Shown in pieces: positions 35,400-46,094 of a stretch of 64,000 nt of DNA (its first letter is position 1; each line of letters starts with the position of its first letter). The stretch comes from Chinchilla lanigera (taxonomy: Eukaryota; Chordata; Mammalia; Rodentia; Chinchillidae): assembly GCF_000276665.1 (NCBI RefSeq), contig NW_004955488.1, forward strand, positions 466,472 through 530,471. The letters are read 5' to 3'. The translations under genes and the position numbers were made by a program. The notes beneath the pieces were generated by a model. That model was not told where the DNA came from. It made no database searches and saw only the letters and a program-made list of their open reading frames with translations.

Positions 35400-35610
35400 G
35401 TTCTTTCTTTAAATGTTTTCCTTCTCTCTTTCCCTGTCTTCCTCACCAGTTTCCAGCTTTTGTAATTTTCCTTTGTTCTCCAGCCTTGCTTCTAATCTCT
35501 TCTTTTGCCCTTCTCCTCCTCTTCCTCCTCTTCCTTCTTTTTCCTCTTCCTCTTCTTTCTTCTTTTTCTCTTCCTCCTCCTTTCCCTTCTTTATTTCTCT
35601 ATCTCCCCCC
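35400..35610. repeat. Polypyrimidine tract (TCC/TTC)n
   Basis: Nearly pure C/T on the plus strand for about 200 bp, with clustered CTCCTCTTCC units. The opposing frames here (serine/phenylalanine-rich plus, glutamate/lysine-rich minus) are low-complexity translations. It may adopt a triplex structure. Confidence 0.9.
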
Positions 35611-36644
35611 AACCAAAAAAAAACAACAAGAAAACCTCTTTTAGTTTTCAGCCCTGAGGGCAAAATTTCATTTTGAGGTCATATTTACTGTGTACAATAT
35701 TCTGGTTTGTTTGGATTTTGTTACATAACCACAAGTCTAGTTCATATGATTAAAAGTGGTAAATTAATATTTATCACAGTTTCTCATTTTCTAGGCTGTG
35801 TTCGATGCTGCCGTTATTGCTGATTGTACTTCTTTGCCCAAGATGAGATAGTTATTCTAATCAGTTGTTCTTCCTGGTAGGCCAAGACTGAGATTGATAA
35901 AGGGTCACAAAAAATACCAAAGCCCAGTGCCAAAGTACAAGGGACTAGGTAAAATAGTAAACACATTCTAAGCCCCAGTAAACTGAAGGGTAGGATCTAC
36001 CAATAGAATCAAAACCCAAAAGCCAACTACATCTGGAAGACATCTCTGAGAAGTAGTAATTTCCTAAGTGTTCTAAATACTAGCAGTAAAGCTACGTGTC
36101 AAGAGCAATTTACAAGCATCAATCCAGGAATTGAACTAAAAATAAATAGAAAATAAGAAGACACCAAAGTAACATGCAACCCCAGACTTCAAGCTCACCA
36201 AAGACAAATCAAGGGGTCAATAAAGTGGGGCAAGTCAAAAGCCACTCACGTGGACTCTCTGAATTGTAAACAGTAGACTTTGTAAAGCAGATGAAAGTGC
36301 AATATATATCAGCTATAATCATCAATGTAAATGTTCTCAATTCAACAATCAAAAGAAACACTATGGCAGAATGGATTGAGAAGCAAGACTCAACAATATG
36401 CTGCATAAAAGAGACACATTTAATTAAAAAAGAAGTTGATAGACTGAAAGTCAAAGGATGAAAAACAACATTCCATGCAATAGGAACCTGGAAAAAAGCA
36501 GCAATATCTATTCTGTTTGAAACCAAAGTGGGTTTCAAGCCAACACTGATTAAGAGACACAAAGAAGGTCACAACATCCTTGTAAAAGGAACACTTCAAG
36601 AGGAAAAGATAACAATCATAAATATATAACCAATACCAGCACAA

Positions 36645-38515
36645 TATAAAACAATTTTTTTATTTTATAGAAAAATGGTAAAGCAAAACCTCATAACAAA
36701 CAAAAGTATAATAGCAATAGTTGATACTTTACATATTGTTATCTATAAAATAATTGCTCAGAGTAAAAGATACAGGCATAAAAATTTCTGCAGTCAATAT
36801 TAGCACAAACCTTCTTTTTCTATGAATGAAGAGACATGAATAGTATAACTGAGTGGCATTTCTTTTCCTTTTTGTCCTTTCCCCTTTCTTGCATCTTAGT
36901 TCCTTTTTCCTTTTGAACAGTTTCTTTCCATTTCTCACTATCTATCAAACATTTTAGACCTTATTTATTCTATCACTTTCTCATATGAGGGAAACAATAT
37001 GATGCTTACACATGTGAATTTGATTTACTTCACTTATGAGAATGGTCTCAAGTTGCATCCATTTACCTATAAAAGTCTCAAGTTTAACCTTCTGTATGGC
37101 TGAGTAGTACTCCATTGTATAAAAATACCACAACTTTTTTTATCCATTCCTCAGCTGATGGGCATTTGTGTTGTTTCCAAGATTTAGCTATTATAAATTG
37201 CGTTCCAATAACTATGTAGCATGTGTGTCACTGCGGTATGATGTTTTTAATTCTTCTTGGAAGATATTCAGAAGGGAAGTAACTAGATTGAATGGGGCCT
37301 CTAATGTTAGTTTCTTGAAGGACCTTTACATGGATTTCAACAGTGATTGTACCGGTCTATCCTCCTACCAACAGTGAAGAAGTGCTTCTTTTTCCCCACA
37401 GTCCCTCCAACACTTGTTATCAGTTGAGCTCTTTCTGATAGCCATTCTTTCTGGGCTGAGATGGAATCTCAGTGTTATTTTAATTTGCACCTCTCAGATG
37501 ATCAGTGATGTTGAACATTTTCTCATATATTAACTTGCCATTTGTATTTCTTCATCTGAGAAGTGTGTATTCACCTCAGATGCCTATTTTTGGATTGGGT
37601 CTATGAATTTGGGGATTGTGATTTTTTTCAGTTCTTTATATGTCTGAGATAAAAGTCCTTTCTGTGAAGTACAATTGGCTAAGATTTTTTCCCACTCTAT
37701 GAGTTGTCTTTTCACTCTGTTGGTGATTTCTTTTGATGTGCAAAAACTATTTTAATAAAATACCGTGCCAGTTATTGACTCTGTGAAATATTTACCATGG
37801 AGTTTGAGTTTCCTTTGTGAACTCTCTGCCTACACCTATGTCTTCAAGATTTCTACATGTTTTCTCTTCCAGTATATTTGGTGTTTCTGTTTTAATATTT
37901 AGATCTTTGATCAATTTTTATTTGAGGTTAGTGCATCATGATACACATGGTTCTAGTTTTAATTTTTGGCATGTAGAAAGCCAGTTTTGCCAGCACCATT
38001 TATTAAAGAGGATATGTTCATTCCAGTGAACATATTTGACCATTTTGTCAAAGATAAGGTGGCTGAGTGTGTTTGGAGTTGTGTCTGCATCCTCTCTTCT
38101 GTTCCACTGATTGTCAGGTCTGGTTTTCTGCCAGTAGCATGCTGATTTTATCAGAGTAGCTTTGTAGTACAATTTCAGGTCAAAGACTGTGATTCCTCCT
38201 CCCTTGTCTTTGTTGCCCAGGATTACTTTTGTATTTTAGGTTTCTTTTGGTTCCAAATGAATTTTAGGAATGTTTTCTCAAGTTCTCTGAGGTATGCTAA
38301 TGGTATTTTGATTGGGATTGCATTATATCTGTATAACAATTTTAGGAGTATGACCATTTTCACTATGTTGGTTGTCCTATGCATGAGTGGGGGCTATCCA
38401 TTTTCTGATATCTTCTTTGATCTCCCTTTTTAGAGTACTGTAATTTTCAATATAGAATTCTTTTACTTCCTTTGTTAGATTGATTCTTAAGTATGTCATT
38501 TTTTTGAATGTTGGA
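36645..38515 (-). mobile_element. LINE-1, 5'-truncated, inserted into the L1 at 34.5 kb
   Basis: The A-tail is seen as T-rich sequence at 36650-36665, followed by the 3' UTR and then the ORF2 C-terminal third on the minus strand. The frame 37936-38172 reads MYYKATLIKSACYW and LFNKWCWQNWLSTCQKLKLE, the conserved region of L1 ORF2. Multiple stops and shifts make it non-functional. About 1.9 kb remains. Confidence 0.93.
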
Positions 38516-38529
38516 AAGTAGAATGGGAT

Positions 38530-38650
38530 AAAAAGAAATAACATATATTATGCACAAATACAAATTTCCTATGATGAATGTGATCATTATGCATATCCAA
38601 AATGTACTGATAAATAAAAACAATTTAAAAATAACAAAAAATATATAAAG
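38530..38650 (+). mobile_element. LINE-1 3' terminus, plus strand
   Basis: GTGATCATTATGCATATCCA followed by AAAATGTACTGATAAATAAA matches the L1 3' end found (reverse complemented) at 16.4 and 20.0 kb. It lies immediately beyond the minus-strand L1, so it is most simply the 3' end of the plus-strand L1 at 34.5 kb, with most of its ORF2 missing. Confidence 0.7.
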
Positions 38651-38654
38651 TCAA

Positions 38655-39799
38655 GATAAAAGACAGACCACAAGAAGAAAAATACCAATTTACTATAAAG
38701 TCATCATAAGGAGAAGAACATTCTCTTTTCCTAAAAACTTGAGAATATTTTATTAAGGGTATCAATAAGTAAGAATGATTTTCACATATATGGGCACAAG
38801 CAGGTATGAATTCCCAAGATCATTTTTCTCAAGCCTGTGAAAACTCGTTTCAAATAGTGAAATAAAAACTCAACTACAGGGACTTGAATGACTCTAAGAA
38901 ATAATCACAGTAATCACAAATAGTCTCAAATTGATGGCTCCGCCATGATTTCATTTTCTGTGCTCTCACGTGTTCATTGAAAAGCATCCCAGCCTCCATC
39001 CATACCCTGTCCTTCCAAATACCATCTGTCTATCAGAGACTTCTCAGTCTTTCCTTTTCAGATAACTGTCTTCCTTTTTGATTTCTACATCACTGCATGT
39101 GTCTGTGCTTCCTTTTCTGTTACAAACTCTTATGCTCTTCTAATATTTTTCACTTTCATGACCTCTCACATTTCTTGAGAGTCAGTTTCACCCTTGGATC
39201 TCTCTATCCATGTATTCCACTTGAATTTAATTTATATGTCGATATTTAATCATTACCTTCCTTCTGGGATGTTTCTCTCTGAATTGTTTGTGTAAGTGCA
39301 TAGTCATTCATGTCAGATGGTTGAAATAAATTGATTTTATCTTTCCTATTAGTTCTGTAGTACCAAGTACTTTGCTTTTAAATATTGTATCTTAAAAATC
39401 CCTTCCATCATCCCTGTCAGCTAACTTTAGAGCTCCCAGCATATTTCTCTAGATATTTACTACCAGGATAGTTTCATGAGGAAATAATTTTCACCATCTA
39501 TTTTCTCCTTGCCTCTTTCAATCCATTCTTATTCTGCCCCTATTCAGATACCTTAGAATGGTAGCACTGTCCTGTTATAGACTGAATAAAACCATACATA
39601 CTCTGTCTTTCCCATTGTAAGATATACAAATACTACACAGATCTTTGTGACATTAGTTATTCAATTGCAAATATTTTCATTTAAAAAAAATTATTGTTCA
39701 ATAGAGTGGTGACAGAATCAGTGGTTACTACACACACTGGAAAAATTAGTCCAGGATTAAGTCTGAGTTGCTTTGTAGAACAAATAAATTAGCCATATA

Positions 39800-39830
<31 letters not shown>

Positions 39831-40514
39831 AACTGAATTTACTATACTTCATTTCATGGTCTGGCCACACCAAACCGCAGTTCTCCAAGGATGTCACAAG
39901 TCCATTTCTCTCCTTGGTTTTATTTACTCTTAGTATTCCACTGATTGCCTACATGTCATTAAGTACTGATTTACTCCTGGTCACATCCTAATATTGCACT
40001 CACCCTGAAGAAGGGTGAGGAAGAAGGGGTTATTGTCATTTTTGTGCCATTCTCCAAGACAGCTTGTAATGTGAGAACATGATTAATCATCTTTCTAATC
40101 AGTACAACCTAATAAAGTTCCAAGAACATCGACGTTAAATATATGTTTATACATCAAATATGTGATTGGAGTTTAATTCAATAGTTAATGAGCATATCTT
40201 ATGTAGCACATAACAATTAAAAGAAGAAATATACTTTATTATTAGGAAAATTGTAGTCCCTATTTTACAAGATTACTTAGGTGATTAGGAAAATGAGCAT
40301 AAACTTTGACATATTGCCAGTGCTAGTTTTGACTAAAATGAAATAAACAACAATAACAAACAATATCATACCTCAGATGTTGAGGAACTCACAAAGCTAA
40401 AGCAGAAACTAAGTTTGTAGAAACACAAATTGTGACAACTAGAACACATTAAATACAATTTTAAAAAGTTTTGAAATGAATGGAAATAAAATTCCAAAAG
40501 AAAAAATTGGAAAT
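38655..40514. other. Unique DNA with an AT microsatellite
   Basis: An (AT)n run at 39794-39818 passes into a poly-T at about 39819-39832, perhaps the tail of an unidentified minus-strand retroposon. T/C-rich text at 38990-39600 may hide an ancient L2-like remnant, but I cannot align it with confidence. Confidence 0.4.
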
Positions 40515-40928
40515 AAATCATACAATCCAAACTTATGGTGATGTGCCCATTAATACTAATTGTTACCCTGATGGATTAAGAAACGTATGGAAGGGTGATT
40601 GGATCATAGGGATGCTGAATTCATCGATGGATTAATGCACCAAAGTTCATATCAGAATAGGCTATTAGGAAGTAGGGCCAGGTTGACAAGCTGGGTAACT
40701 AGGAACAAGTCCTTGGAGGGTTTATCTCTCACAGACAAGCTTCTTTTTTTCTGCTTCCTTAAGCCAGCACCTTTGCTCTGCCACCCACTTCTTTCATGAT
40801 GTTCCTGCTTTGGAGACAGCTAGCCATGGACTAAACCCTCTAAAACTGTGAACCAAATATACCACTTTTTTCTTTAAATTGTGTGTGGAACATATTTTGT
40901 CCCACAAAATGGGCAAAAGCTAACTAAG
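40515..40928 (+). mobile_element. MaLR-type solo LTR, diverged
   Basis: GGTGATTGGATCATAGGGAT, GATGGATTAATGCACC, then after a C-rich stretch 'ccctctaaaactgtgaaccaaatata...catattttgtcccacaaaatgggcaaaagctaactaag'. This order is typical of MST/MLT-class MaLR LTRs. The poly(A) signal is mutated (CAAATATA). Non-coding. Confidence 0.75.
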
Positions 40929-41690
40929 CTTGGTAAATTAAAAGATATTTTAATAGCAGAAAGGAAGCTTTCCAGTCAGTGGTCATGATAAAATTTTGTG
41001 TACTTCTATTTTGAGGGAATAAAACAATAAATACAAAGTGGTAAATTCAAATCATTTTCATATGCAGATCATATTTCATTACATTTCCTATTTTACCTCC
41101 AATCATAAGTAAAATGGCCTTTTAAAAGTACCCTGATGTTAATATAGCAACTGCTTCAATGTAAATATTTGACAATGGAAAATAGGTCAGGTATGTGATT
41201 AATGTAAAAAATGTTAACTAAAAGGGTTATTTAAGGTTCTTATATAACAAAAAATGATTTAGAGAACTAAAATGTACAGAATTGTAACTTATTACTTAAT
41301 GAATAGAAGAAATAGCTTTTTATACCAAGGAAAATAGTAAATGTGTATTCATTTAATTTTAGTATAAGAAAATATAAAATTTTTAAAAATTTTATTTGTT
41401 AATAAATATTTTTAGAAATATAAGAAAAGCAGAAAAGTAAAAATTTGGTAGTTATTTAACAACTTAATACAATTATAATATTCATTTAATACCTGGGCGC
41501 TTTGTAACCAGACTTTACTGTAAGATTTTCTGAACTGAAAAAGTACGATTTAATATAAAAAATGAAAGATTATCTTAGGGAATTATTATCTCAGTTTTTA
41601 TTTGTTTAAACTTAATTACAAACAATAAAGTGTCTAACAACACTTAAATTTCAAGCAGTCTTGAAAAATACAGCTTGACTGGGAAGGAGA
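40929..41690. other. Unique AT-rich DNA, nothing recognised
   Basis: Very AT-rich, with no repeat or gene recognised. Confidence 0.5.
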
Positions 41691-41708
41691 TGAAAAATAT
41701 TTCACTTA

Positions 41709-41818
41709 GGGAGCTGGGGATTTAGCTCAGCGGCAAAGCGCCTGCCTGACAAGTGCAAGGTCGTGAGTTCGGTTCCTGGTACCGGAGAAAAACAAAAAAA
41801 CAAAAACAAAAAAAAAAA
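41709..41818 (+). mobile_element. ID SINE, near-intact and apparently young
   Basis: GGAGCTGGGGATTTAGCTCA, GCGGCAAAGCGCCTGCCTGA, CAAGTGCAAGGTCGTGAGTT, CGGTTCCTGGTACCGGAG, then a long A-rich tail. An intact A box (TAGCTCAGCGG) and B box (GTTCGGTTCC) are present. The perfect 17-bp duplication GAAAAATATTTCACTTA (41692-41708 and 41819-41835), the retained CpGs and the long tail all point to a recent insertion. Confidence 0.97.
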
Positions 41819-42047
41819 GAAAAATATTTCACTTAAATAATATTGTAATTTGGTCTCCAGTTCTCACTCTTTTCTTCAAAGTCGGGTAGAATCAGAACAT
41901 ACTGAGACTCACAAAACTAAAAGTAATTGTATCTTCTCCAAATTTTATAATACTAAATTTAGTACAAGAAATTTTTTCTAGTCATTCAGTTTTGAACTGC
42001 TTCTGCCACTTTCTGATCCTCCTGCTATTATCATGTCTTTAATATTT

Positions 42048-42190
42048 CTTTTCTTTCCTTCCCTTTTTTTCTTTCATCTTTTGTTTTCAGATAGAGGCTC
42101 ACAATGTTGCCCAGACCCCCAGACTGAACTTTAACTCTCACCTCTCCATGTAGGTGCAATTAAAGGTGCATGTAACTGTACCTGGCTCTT
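42048..42190 (-). mobile_element. B1-like SINE, strongly diverged
   Basis: T/C-rich tail, 'agatagaggctcacaatgttgcccag', 'ctctccatgtaggtgcaattaaaggtgcatgtaactgtacctggct'. The order matches a 7SL-derived monomer on the minus strand, possibly without the internal duplication, which would make it an older form. Confidence 0.65.
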
Positions 42191-42369
42191 TAATATGCAA
42201 TTTCTTTAAAAACTAAATTGATTTGTCTACGCTGCTATGAAAGATGGCCTTATCTAAAATAGACAAGTAGCAGTATAAATTAGCTGTAATATTTTTCTAT
42301 GGGAAAGCTGTTGTATTTTGTTGTGTACTCTATCACTATCTTAAAAGCTTAAATTAAAATGATTTCTGG

Positions 42370-43110
42370 TTGTCAAATGGAGAGATAAGGCCTGGCCTGT
42401 CTCTTTTCCCTTTGATAGGCAGAGGGTTTATAACCTAACGGACTCCTGTTCACACCCCTACTCCTCACCCCTCCTACATCCAGGGACCCCCTGTGGCACA
42501 TTACCTGGGCACTGCCCACCACCTCTGTGGTTACTTCAGTACCGCACTTTGACAGGGGCTTCAGGAATGTGACAGACACATTGTTTCTTTCCTTCTCTGG
42601 GCTACTCCAGGCTCTGCTGCTGTTTCTCTGAAGAGCAAATAGAAAACCTTACCTCACAGATCAAAAATTCAGGGGGGACCAGAGTCCACTCTGCTTATGC
42701 CCCAAATCCCCAAACCCAATGGGGAATTGTCAAAATCGCCACCCCTCCTAGGAAACTCCTCCCAAGCAGTCACATGGTTGTCAATCCAGCAGTCATCTTT
42801 GAAGTTCTGTTGAATTGTTGCCAGGACAGCTGAGGATGTCCTAGCTTTTCCCATGGCTGTTCAGGAAGATACTTTCTTTGCTCTCAGCATGCTTAAAATT
42901 TGGATTATCAGAGGAGCTACTACACCTCTTTATAAACAGCAGGACTCCATCCCACTTCTGTCAGTCCAGAACAGTATCTCCCTGTGTAGAAACCGCCTGT
43001 GCTACAGCACAAGTCCAAGGAAAGTCTTGCCTGAGTGATCCTATTGTCTACTGGTCTACTCATGTTTTTTATCTCAAGTACACTTGGCTGAGAAGGGTGC
43101 GCTAAGAAGA
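42370..43110 (+). mobile_element. LTR-like segment, unclassified
   Basis: It is GC-richer than its flanks, with a long C-rich stretch (ACCCCTACTCCTCACCCCTC), a TATA-like TTTATAAA near 42929 followed by CAGCAGGACTCC, and a T/C-rich 3' part. The layout suggests a retroviral U3-R-U5, but I cannot define the ends or a poly(A) signal. The frames at 42373-42579, 42669-42854 and 42853-43105 disagree in strand and show no family. Confidence 0.35.
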
Positions 43111-44905
43111 AGACTGGGGTGATCAGTCCTGAAGGTCCTCAGAGAACATTGAAGTAGCAAGGAGTAAAGAGAAGCTGTGACCTACGGAGACCTGTGGTGA
43201 CCAGTGAAGAGCTCTGAAGATACAGTAGAAGCTCTTGGAAGAGCTCCAGGTAACTACCAAGGGAGCTATGAGCCTCAGTTACTAAGGAACTATTAGGGAT
43301 GCCTAGGACTCACCATGAACTGTAAAGCTAAGAGGTAACACTAGAAGATTTCACACTGAGGAAAAAAAGGTGCTGACACTAGAGGTTCAGGGCTAAGAGA
43401 CATACTCAGTACCCAAAGCTGGTAATATAAAGGGAGCTGTACTTTACAAATGTGTGGTTTCTATCCGAATTGAGCCAAACAAGTCTCAGCCAATTGATGA
43501 TAGTAAGGACACAAGAAGTTTTAAAAGGTAATTTCTCCTAGAAATAACAACACAACTCACTAGGTCATATAAATACATTAATGAATACTTTTATTTCGGA
43601 CAGAAAAGCAGAAGGAAGAGAAATTCAGAGTAGATATCTATAACCAAATTAACATGTTAGCGAGTGTGAAATGTTCACGCAGGGACTGTGGTGTCAAGGG
43701 ACTCCACAGTCACACTAACAACAGCGTGAGTTCACACCATTCACAGCTCTCAACATTCTGAAAGTGTGCACCTTACACTGAGCATGCTAGGAGTAGGCTG
43801 GAATTAGATCAGTGAACTGAGAGGAATGACTTCAAAATGCTCCTGGGTTTCGCTGCATTTATTGCTGCAGATAGGGAAGCATGAAGGAGAAGAGGCAAGA
43901 TCATTTCCAGCAACCAACCTGTATTTCCACTGAATTCTCTGCAGCAGTCCTACAAAATCTAGAGGCAGAACAGGACAGAGAAAAATCTCTTGATGTTCTG
44001 AAAGCCAGATAGGCCTGGGAAACAATAAAAGCTATCCTGTGAACCAAGGCATTACCAACCAGGCTACAAATCAGAGAGAGAGAGAGAGAGAGAGATGTCC
44101 TAGTGTTTGGAAAGCTAGGAGCTGTTTGTAAAACACAAAGAATTTTTTGTGAGTTTCATCCTCCTGTGATTCCCAAAAAGTCCTGGTAAAAATAATAATA
44201 TTTTCTCAAAATACTTGGTGATAAATCAAAGTTGCAAAATAGTTTAGAATCCGTCTGCTAACAGATTATGTTGAATTACCCCTCCTGTTTCCTTCCAAAT
44301 TGGGAAAATGCAAAAGATATGACCTTTTCTGAATACAAAATATTATTTCTTACAATATTTGCTGTTTTTAACATACAGTGTGCAATATAAGACAAAATTA
44401 TGAGTCAGGTGAAGATATAATAAATGTGATCCATGGTTAAAGGAAGGGACAATCAGTTGAAGCAACTCTGGTTGGGACTCTGCAACTGGAATTATCAGAT
44501 AGGGACTCAGAAATAATTATGAGTAATAATGCCAAAACACCTAAAAGAAAAAGTGAAGAAGTCTGACAAAAGAGATATAAACTATAAAATAAATTCTGAT
44601 AGATGTATCAGAAATTAGAAGAAATATTTTTGAATGTAAGTAATAGGGAAAAGTTTGAATGAATTTGAAAGCATTCAATAGACATTTCCTTATCATGATT
44701 ATGTCTGTTTCTCTCCTCCTTCTTTTTTTCAGACTTCTAAACTTTGGTCTGCAAATATTGTCTTTCTCTGATTTCTATCGTCAATCAATAATAAATATGT
44801 GCCCTTTCCACTAATCAAGCTTCATTCTTGCTATTTTTAATTTTGATACAACACTCTTTTTCATCTAAAATGCTGTCAATTCAACACATTTCATGGATTG
44901 TGACA
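43111..44905. other. Unique DNA with a (GA)n microsatellite
   Basis: An uninterrupted GAGAGA run lies at 44071-44095. GACTGTGG and CCACAGTC near 43684-43711 form a short hairpin. The sequence at 43130-43440 is purine-rich and could be interior sequence of the LTR-like element before it; this is unproven. Confidence 0.45.
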
Positions 44906-44958
44906 CTATGTTTTTTTTTTTTTGTTTTTTTTTTTTACAATGAACTGTCTTCATGGAG

Positions 44959-45243
44959 TTAACCAGTAGTATATCCTTCACAGATGCAAATTGGGTAAAA
45001 CATAACTGTTTCAGCCTTTCTAGACATGGAGTTCAAACATAAGCACAGACACACAAACATGTCATCAACATGTTCCTCTAAGAATCTCTTTTTGATACTT
45101 TTCCAATTCTCTTTTTGATGTTGCTTATGTACCTCACTAGAGAAGTAATTTGTTATATTTGGCTTTATATTTATATCTGTCCTGTAGATTCTCTTACTTG
45201 CCCAAAATTTGGGCAGACTGCATTCTTCCACACTGCTGTTCAT
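44959..45243 (-). pseudogene. Possible processed pseudogene, family unknown
   Basis: A minus-strand frame of 94 codons, uninterrupted, ends at 44959. Just beyond, at 44910-44936, is a T-rich run (poly(A) on the minus strand). The peptide has a charged centre (KQHQKENWKSIKKRFLEEH) and a cysteine-rich end (CLCLCL). A frame followed closely by an A-tail is what a 3'-anchored retrocopy leaves. I found no target duplication and do not recognise the protein. It could also be an unknown SINE or an old L1-related tail. Confidence 0.3.
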
Positions 45244-45734
45244 ATCATTACCACCTCAGCAATTACTAAATAGCCTGGGAATATTTTTCGCAGTATTGAG
45301 CAAAAATTATTTCAAAGTCTAAGCATTTCCAAAACTAGACATTTAGCCTTTGCAGTATTATTGTTTCCATCACTTTAAGATTAGTTAAAATTCAAGTAAT
45401 CATTATAATTATGGAATTAAAATGAACAATTCTCTCACTGTATCCAAAAAGGTACATTATAAAACACATTTGTTTTAGAAAATGGGATTTTGTTCCAAGG
45501 ATATCCTTGGATCTACTATCACAAAATTCAAGTCCCTTTGTATTCATTAAGGCAATGATGGATAAAATTAACTTTTCTGGAGCTTTCAGGCAGTGTGCTA
45601 CCCTAAATAGTTAATGAACTTTTGTCATTAAAATTCATTAAAATGTCATTAATGCTAAATTCAGGGGCCTTAAAATAAAATATTATACTTAAGTGATGTC
45701 TTGAATTGTTTATAGTATTTACTTTATTACTGTT

Positions 45735-46092
45735 ATGGTTTATGTCTGTGTGTCCCCCCAAAGCCTCATGCAGCCAAGGGGCAGGCTTTCAGAGTTTGAT
45801 TATGGGTGTGAGAGCTGCACCCGCCCTGGGGTGGATAGTTTGCATATGTAAGGGAGAGGAAAAGAGTGCTTGAGGCCATTCCTCCCCGATTCCTCTCTGG
45901 TGTGTGTTTGTTGCTTTTGCTGTGTTCTGCCACCATGAGCTGTAGCTCTCTGCCATGTGCCACTCTGCCTTATAATCTGCCAAGTACAGACTGAAACCTC
46001 CACAAACTGTAAGCGAAATAAACCTTTCCTTCCTTAATTTTGGGCGTCAGGTATTTTGTCCCATCAACGAGAGAAAAGTAACCAAAACAATA
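45735..46092 (+). mobile_element. MaLR-type solo LTR, complete
   Basis: It begins TGTTATGGTTTATGTCTGTG, has CCCCCAAAGCCTCATGCAGC, and a 3' part with ACCTCCACAAACTGTAAGCG, the AATAAA poly(A) signal (46017-46022) and 'aggtattttgtcccatcaacgagagaaaagtaacc'. This is the standard layout of MaLR LTRs. The inverted partner is at 30.9 kb. The three minus-strand frames at 45766-46003 are shadows. Confidence 0.88.
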
Positions 46093-46094
46093 AC

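Larger units (their letters stand above)
34530..36640 (+). mobile_element. LINE-1 5' UTR and start of ORF2 (endonuclease), interrupted
   Basis: It starts GGACTTCTGGGAAGATGACA, an L1-type 5' end, with a GC-richer 5' UTR (34530-35290). A long C/T-rich tract (35290-35640) follows. From about 36310 the plus frame reads L1 endonuclease-like text (AEWIEKQDSTICCIKETHL, RLKVKG, FKPTLIKRHKEGHNILVKG). Stops and frameshifts break it and no intact ORF1 is visible. It ends abruptly where a minus-strand L1 begins. Confidence 0.8.

Noticed and set aside
35369..35676. Serine/phenylalanine-rich and glutamate/lysine-rich frames
   Set aside because: Both are translations of the polypyrimidine tract in or beside the L1 5' region, not proteins.
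36209..36644. 117-codon minus-strand frame
   Set aside because: It lies antisense to plus-strand L1 endonuclease sequence, so it is a shadow.
38012..38035. ATATGTTCA/TGAACATAT palindrome resembling a steroid-receptor site
   Set aside because: It sits in a dead L1 ORF2 in a region that varies between copies; nothing else supports regulation.
41709..41780. Possible tRNA gene
   Set aside because: The tRNA-like A and B boxes belong to an ID SINE with A-tail and target duplication; the body cannot fold as a normal tRNA with a CCA-adjacent acceptor end.
45766..46003. Three overlapping minus-strand frames
   Set aside because: They lie antisense within a non-coding MaLR LTR.
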